Assembly: GCA_032718475.1 (NCBI GenBank) | Contig: JAUCBJ010001560.1 | Coordinates: forward strand, 19,108-83,107 | Length of the DNA: 64,000 nt | Direction: 5' to 3' | DNA from: Nemertoderma westbladi | Taxonomy: Eukaryota > Xenacoelomorpha > Nemertodermatida > Nemertodermatidae | Part shown: positions 58,696-64,000 of the stretch, one piece after another | Layout: each line of letters starts with the position of its first letter | Position numbering within the stretch: position 1 is the first letter of the stretch | Translations under genes and position numbers: made by a program | Notes under the pieces: model-generated | The model's input: only the letters and a program-made list of their open reading frames with translations | Databases searched by the model: none | What the model was told of the DNA's origin: nothing

Positions 58696-58799
58696 CGTCG
58701 AATTTCCCCTGGAGAGGGATTAATTTTTATTGCGTCCAGTTTATTTTTACTGGGTTTCTAGGCTATTGTGCATTTGCAGTGCAGTCATATATTATGGTG

Positions 58800-60116
58800 A
58801 TATTATTATTAAATCGCATCAGGGATCCCATTGAGAGACTGCTACGTGGAAATCAGAATGGGTTCCGTAAAGGTCGTGGGACCATGGAGCCCATTTTGGC
58901 ACTTAGAAGGATAATTGAAGAGTTATCAAAAAAGAAAGACAGGCATCTGGCTGTTATCTTTGTTGACTTCTTCAAGGCCTTTGATTCAGTCTCTCGCTCA
59001 CGTATGTTCAGCATACTTTCATTATATGGGATTCCTGATGAAATTATTGCAGCAATCAGATCAGTATACGATGGTTCAACAACATTTGTGTCTACTGTTG
59101 ACGGTGACACAGAACCATTTGAAGTGTTATGGGGCGTCCTCCAAGGAGACACACTTGCACCATTCTTGTTCATTATTGTGGTTGACTATGTTCTACGCAT
59201 GTCCTTAGATCATCATAATGATGATGGGGTGATGATAACTCCACCTACTGGCTCCAGAAGTCGAGGAAATCCTGCCAAGTACCTAACTGATCTAGACTTT
59301 GCTGATGACTTAGGAGTACTCTCAGAATCATTAGAGGGAGCCCAGCGGCTCCTCAGCTCATTAGAACATGCTGCTTCTAGTGTTGGTCTTTTTATTAACT
59401 CCAGAAAGACCAAAATTCTGACAGTTAACTTTGAAAGTCCTCAGCAAGTCTCTGATCGGATGAGCATAAGCTCAAAGGATGGTATGCTTGAGCATGTGGA
59501 CGACTTCTGTTACCTGGGATCATGGATCCGGAAGTCAGGTGAGGACCTTCGAATACGTAAGGGAAAGGCATGGGCAGCCTTGAATAGGCTTTCCAGGATT
59601 TGGAAGTCACCTAGAATTAATCGGAAACTTAAGGTCCGATTATTTAGAGCAGCAGTAGTTCCAGTACTCCTCTACGGGAGTCCATGCTGGGCTCTAACTG
59701 CTGAGGACACCAAATCTCTGGATGGCACATTCACAAGAATGCTACGCCGGGTACATTGTGTCAAGTACAATGCACACATCTCCAACCAGACACTATATAA
59801 CATTGGAGGTGTCTCATTGGTTCCCCCAAGCTTGACACTAGAACAAAATCGGCTCCGCTTTGCAGGACATTGCTTTCGCCGTGAGGACCAGCCAGTGCAT
59901 AATCTTGTACTTTGGCAGCCTCATGGAGTGAATAAGCATGGTGGACAACCCATGACTTTCTTGAGACGCATCTTAAAGGACACTGGCCTTGAAGATGCGG
60001 ATGATCTAGCAAATGTCATGGGTGATAGGGAGTTGTGGCGGTGCGATTTTGTCGATAAGCCGGCACAGCATTCTTAAAAATGCAGCTGCAATGCAGCATG
60101 CCGATCCTAGTAGTAG
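58800..60116 (+). mobile_element. LINE copy D, best preserved, 5'-truncated, with 7-bp target duplication
   Basis: Open frame from NRIRDPIERLLRGNQNGFRK through FVDFFKAFDSVSR, LQGDTLAPFLF, the catalytic LDFADDLG and a C-terminal region (LRFAGHCFRRED, VLWQPHG, ending PAQHS) to TAA 60075-60077. Flanked by TATGGTG (58793-58799, 60117-60123). The 3' end is TGCCGATCC plus TAG repeats. The endonuclease and first part of the reverse transcriptase are missing, so it cannot be autonomous. The clade is not assigned. Same orientation as WDR7, in its intron 3. Confidence 0.93.
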
Positions 60117-60378
60117 TATGGTGGGCCTAGCTACTAAGTGTAGTAAGTTGTGAAGTGTAGTTTATTTGCTTGTGTATATAGATGTTTGAGGTACTTCTAA
60201 ATGAAAAGTAGTCTGCCAAACCAGTGTCGATCCGATAATTTTATTGAACGTTATCACATTTGGCACCTGTTCGGCGTTTATCCGCCTTTCCTGGCAAATG
60301 TAAACGAAATTTCTCACATGTTTCAAACATTCATAATTTACAAGTTATTTATGAATTCACTGTGAATTTATATTGCAG

Positions 60379-60481
60379 GTATTGGACGGACTTTCTCTTT
60401 GTCTACTCTACCGTCTGGCTTCCCGTCTCTCACCTGATTGGATATCTTGCCTCACTGTATTTCGCCCTGTATCCATACAAG
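60379..60481 (+). CDS. WDR7: WDR7 exon 4
   Basis: 103 nt between the acceptor ATATTGCAG and donor ACAAG|GTAAAT. Encodes VLDGLSLCLLYRLASRLSPD then WISCLTVFRPVSIQ, matching [23 protein letters not shown] of WDR7. Phase 0 to 1. Distance from exon 3 is 5.4 kb because of the array, the LINE and the nested gene. Confidence 0.95.
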
Positions 60482-60646
60482 GTAAATAGATAGATAGAAA
60501 GATGACTTCCTCTCTCCTCCGTGTCATACTTTGTGTAAAGAACTAAAACACTAATAGAAGTAAAGGTTCTTAATTAAAATAGTAAAGCAATGTAACTATA
60601 ATAAAGTAATTATAAGTATATTGTTGACCATTACCTTATTTTGTAG

Positions 60647-60831
60647 AGGAGACAGTTATAGCTGTAACCAGCAGTGGAGTCCTCAAGGTGTGGTCATTGG
60701 CTGCTGCCCCTAGCAACGACGTTGTGTATGAGGAAGACTCCAGAGAACTACGATGTCTTAATGCCCAATGTATAGTATGCTGCCCCTTCAACCAACGTAC
60801 TGTTCTTGTCGTCTGTAATAAATATTGGCAC
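60647..60831 (+). CDS. WDR7: WDR7 exon 5
   Basis: 185 nt between the acceptor ATTTTGTAG and donor GGCAC|GTTAGT, phase 1 to 0. Encodes EETVIAVTSSGVLKVWSLAA ... QRTVLVVCNKYWH, aligned to EDTVVALSVTGILKVW ... QRSLLVVCSKYWRV. The GVLKVW segment is a WD blade end. The donor is GTTAGT, weaker than those of its neighbours. Confidence 0.95.
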
Positions 60832-61410
60832 GTTAGTAATAATATACGATATATTCCAAGGTTGTTTATTAAACAAAGGGACTTAAAATAATTACGGGTA
60901 GCATTAATTTTGAGAGACTGGTGTCCTTAGGTGTTATTGTATTATTACATTTTCCCACTTATATAAATTATTTTTTAATTTTATTGTATAATGCCATTTT
61001 TAGCAAATCTTGAAGTCGGATCTCTGGCCCTAGAGGTCGTGAGTTCGGGCCCCGCAAGGGGACGACCAGGACTACGACTTTTATGTTAATAAAGGCTGGT
61101 GCTTGTGCTGCTCTAGGTTGTATTTTATTGCACCCTATTGTACTTTATTTTAACTTTATTTTATTTATTAAGTTAAATAGTTATAATGTAGTCTTATTTT
61201 GTACTATTTGTCGTACTTAGTACATTGTGTTTTTTTTTCAACGTTACGATTCTATATTTCTCTGTTACTATGTGCGTTTTTTTCAATATGTAATTATTTA
61301 ATTTGGCGACAATAAATCTAATCTAATATAATCTAGACATACAATATTCCTCTATTATTATAGTTAGTATTTACTACAGTAGAATTTATACTGGGTCTAT
61401 AACTTTACAG
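60832..61410 (+). other. WDR7 intron 5 with retroelement-derived sequence
   Basis: At about 61015-61335 lies a segment with a tRNA B-box-like core (GGTCGTGAGTTCGGGCCCC, close to that of the SINE at 5.5 kb) and a tail ACAATAAATCTAATCTAATA typical of SINE/LINE 3' ends. Read as a plus-strand SINE or a LINE 3' end; boundaries uncertain. Confidence 0.45.
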
Positions 61411-61556
61411 ATATATGACGCCACCGATTACTCTTTACTATGTTCCGTCAGCCACACACAGGGGCAGCGTTGGGCCGGTGGTCATTTTATTGCCAAAGAT
61501 GAGGTGATTGTTTGGACCGGCGAAGGTGTAGGGTATCTCTACAGAGTTCCATCAAA
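61411..61556 (+). CDS. WDR7: WDR7 exon 6
   Basis: 146 nt from the acceptor AACTTTACAG to the donor TCAAA|GTAAGT, phase 0 to 2. Encodes IYDATDYSLLCSVSHTQGQR then WAGGHF...VIVWTGEGVGYLYRVPS, matching VFDAGDYSLLCSG...WTGGDF...VIIWTENGQSYIYKLPAS. The native frame meets TAA in the donor itself, so only splicing at this first donor keeps the protein open. Exons 1-6 encode about 284 residues; the rest lies right of the window. Confidence 0.95.
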
Positions 61557-64000
61557 GTAAGTTCCGTTGTATCTCTACAGAGTTCCATCAAAGTAAGTTC
61601 CGTTGTATCTCTACAGAGTCCCTACAAAGTAAGTTCTGTTGTATCTCTACAGAGTTCCTACAAAGTAAGTTCTGTTGTATCTCTACAGAGTTCCATCAAA
61701 GTAAGTTCCGTTGTATCTCTACAGAGTTCCGTCAAAGTAAGTTCCGTTGTATCTCTACAGAGTCCCTTCAAAGTAAGTTCAGTTGTATCTCTACAGAGTT
61801 CCTTCAAAGTAAGTTCCGTTGTATCTCTACAGAGTCCCGTCAAAGTAGGTTCCGTTGTATCTCTACAGAGTTCCATCAAAGTAAGTTCCGTTGTATCTCT
61901 ACAGAGTCCCGTCAAAGTAAGTTCCATTGTATCTCTACAGAGTTCCATCAAAGTAAGTTCCGTTGTATCTCTACAGAGTTCCATCAAAGTAAGTTCCGTT
62001 GTATCTCTACAGAGTCCCGTCAAAGTAGGTTCCGTTGTATCTCTACAGAGTCCCGTCAAAGTAAGTTCCGTTGTATCTCTACAGAATTCCTACAAAGTAA
62101 GTTCCGTTGTATCTCTACAGAGTCCCTTCAAAGTAAGTTCCGTTGTATCTCTACAGAGTCCCTTCAAAGTAAGTTACGTTGTATCTCTACAGAGTTCCTT
62201 CAAAGTAAGTTCCGTTGTATCTCTACAGAGTTCCATTAAAGTAAGTTCCGTTGTATCTCTAGAGAGTTCCATCAAAGTAAGTTCCGTTGTATCTCTACAG
62301 AGTCCCGTCAAAGTAAGTTCCATTGTATCTCTACAGAGTTCCATCAAAGTAAGTTCCGTTGTATCTCTACAGAGTCCCGTCAAAGTAAGTTCCATTGTAT
62401 CTCTACAGAGTTCCATCAAAGTAAGTTCCGTTGTATCTCTACAGAGTCCCTTCAAAGTAAGTTCCGTTGTATCTCTACAAAGTCCCTTCAAAGTAAGTTC
62501 CGTTGTATCTCTACAGAGTCCCTTCAAAGTAAGTTCCGTTGTATCTCTACAGAGTTCCTTCAAAGTAAGTTCCGTTGTATATCTACAGAGTCCCTTCAAA
62601 GTAAGTTCCGTTGTATCTCTCTCTATAGAGTCCCGCCAAAGTAAGTTCCGTTGTATCTCTACAGAATTCCTACAAAGTAAGTTCCGTTGTATCTCTACAG
62701 AGTCCCTTCAAAGTAAGTTCCGTTGTATCTCTACAGAGTCCCTTCAAAGTAAGTTCCGTTGTATCTCTACAGAGTCCCTTCAAAGTAAGTTCAGTTGTAT
62801 CTCTACAGAGTTCCTTCAAAGTAAGTTCCGTTGTATCTCTACAGAGTCCCGTCAAAGTAGGTTCCGTTGTATCTCTACAGAGTTCCATCAAAGTAAGTTC
62901 CGTTGTATCTCTACAGAGTCCCGTCAAAGTAAGTTCCATTGTATCTCTACAGAGTTCCATCAAAGTAAGTTCCGTTGTATCTCTACAGAGTTCCATCAAA
63001 GTAAGTTCCGTTGTATCTCTACAGAGTCCCGTCAAAGTAGGTTCCGTTGTATCTCTACAAAGTCCCTTCAAAGTAAGTTCCGTTGTATCTCTACAGAGTC
63101 CCTTCAAAGTAAGTTCCGTTGTATCTCTACAAAGTCCCTTCAAAGTAAGTTCCGTTGTATCTCTACAGAGTCCCTTCAAAGTAAGTTCCGTTGTATCTCT
63201 ACAGAGTTCCTTCAAAGTAAGTTCCGTTGTATATCTACAGAGTCTCTTCAAAGTAAGTTCCGTTGTATCTCTCTCTATAGAGTTCCATCAAAGTAAGTTC
63301 CGTTGTATCTCTACAGAGTCCCTTCAAAGTAAGTTCCGTTGTATATCTACAGAGTCCCTTCAAAGTAAGTTCCGTTGTATCTCTCTCTATAGAGTTCCGT
63401 CAAAGTAAGTTCCGTTGTATCTCTACAGAGTTCCATCGAAGTAAGTTCCGTTGTATCTCTACAGAGTTCCATCGAAGTAAGTTCCGTTGTATCTCTACAG
63501 AGTCCCTTCAAAGTAAGTTCCGTTGTATCTCTACAGAGTCCCTTCAAAGTAAGTTCCGTTGTATCTCTCTCTATAGAGTCCCGCCAAAGTAAGTTCCGCT
63601 GTATCTCTACAGAGTTCCTTCAAAGTAAGTTCCGTTGTATCTCTACAGAGTTCCATCAAAGTAAGTTCCGTTGTATCTCTACAGAGTTCCATCAAAGTAA
63701 GTTCCGTTGTATCTCTACAGAGTCCCGCCAAAGTAAGTTCCGTTGTATCTCTACAGAGTTCCATCAAAGTAAGTTCCGTTGTATCTCTACAGAGTCCCTT
63801 CAAAGTAAGTTCCGTTGTATCTCTACAGAGTCCCTTCAAAGTAAGTTCCGTTGTATCTCTACAGAGTCCCTTCAAAGTAAGTTCCGTTGTATCTCTACAG
63901 AGTTCCATCAAAGTAAGTTCCGTTGTATCTCTACAGAGTCCCTTCAAAGTAAGTTCCGTTGTATCTCTCTCTATAGAGTTCCGTCAAAGTAAGTTCCGTT
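61534..64000 (+). repeat. 36-bp minisatellite built from WDR7 exon 6 end and its 5' splice site, about 68 copies, continues past the window
   Basis: Unit: TATCTCTACAGAGTTCCATC, then AAA|GTAAGTTCCGTTG; 23 nt exon-derived, 13 nt intron-derived. Every unit keeps a GTAAGT or GTAGGT donor, plus a pyrimidine-rich acceptor-like CTCTACAG (variants with CTCTCTCTATAG add 4 bp). Variation is concentrated in the TTCCATC/CCCTTC/CCCGTC segment. Long open frames (a 594-codon one on the plus strand, several on the minus) exist only because 36 is divisible by 3. Confidence 0.97.

Noticed and set aside
58611-58799. Apparent N-terminal extension of the LINE D open frame
   Set aside because: The target duplication TATGGTG ends at 58799, so the upstream 63 codons are flanking repeat, fused by chance.
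61512-63947. 594-codon plus-strand frame and long minus-strand frames in the 36-bp array
   Set aside because: The plus frame is not the WDR7 frame, and the array is intron sequence derived from the exon 6 junction. All are by-products of a 36-bp period.

Overview
The window looks like nuclear DNA of an intron-rich invertebrate animal. It is AT-rich. It holds spliced animal genes (WDR7/rabconnectin-3 beta, a group A bHLH factor, a citron homologue), tRNA-derived SINEs, non-LTR retrotransposons, DNA transposons with terminal inverted repeats and a very large minisatellite load. The palindrome-like word TAGGCCTA and the word TACCGG recur throughout. A marine invertebrate, possibly a deuterostome, is plausible, but I cannot fix the taxon from sequence alone.

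Layout. 0.2-1.5 kb (minus): first coding exon of an unrecognised helical protein. 5.6-9.3 kb: 66-bp satellite next to a SINE. 10.7-12.7 kb: 41-bp satellite. 13.9-18.2 kb (minus): a 1440-codon uninterrupted citron-like gene without a kinase domain, GC-rich against AT-rich flanks. 21.7-22.4 kb: 68-bp array. 23.6-25.9 kb: second, unrelated 41-bp array split by a LINE. 26.2-26.6 kb (minus): small single-pass membrane protein. 27-31.6 kb: decayed LINE, a 1.15-kb element with perfect terminal inverted repeats, a possible transposase remnant and a SINE. 31.6-35.2 kb: 25/30-bp satellite. 35.2-36.2 and 44.2-45.0 kb: two copies of one mobile element. 36.8-37.9 kb: foldback element. 38.3-47.0 kb (minus): exons of one or more genes, including a bHLH domain split over two exons. 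48.2-50.3 kb: inverted-repeat element with a LINE inserted in it. 50.9-51.7 kb: hAT-like element with 8-bp target duplication. 53.8-64 kb (plus): six consecutive exons of WDR7, with a coiled-coil gene (minus) and another LINE in intron 3.

Main discovery candidate. Three independent minisatellites (47 bp in WDR7 intron 3, 36 bp in WDR7 intron 6, 38 bp in the bHLH gene) start inside the last 18-33 nt of a coding exon and run into the intron, so every repeat unit carries a copy of the exon end plus its 5' splice site. In each case the first copy is the real, conserved exon end, so the array grew from the splice junction. WDR7 intron 6 therefore has at least 67 consecutive decoy donors, and each unit also has an acceptor-like tract. 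In WDR7 intron 3 acceptor-like and donor signals are directly juxtaposed (CAG|GTACGT), the architecture of a recursive splice site. I know of no named system of this kind. It bears on intron gain and expansion by tandem duplication and on how the correct donor is chosen.

The genes do not form an operon or obvious pathway. WDR7 acts with DMXL proteins in V-ATPase regulation, citron in cytokinesis, and the bHLH gene in transcription.
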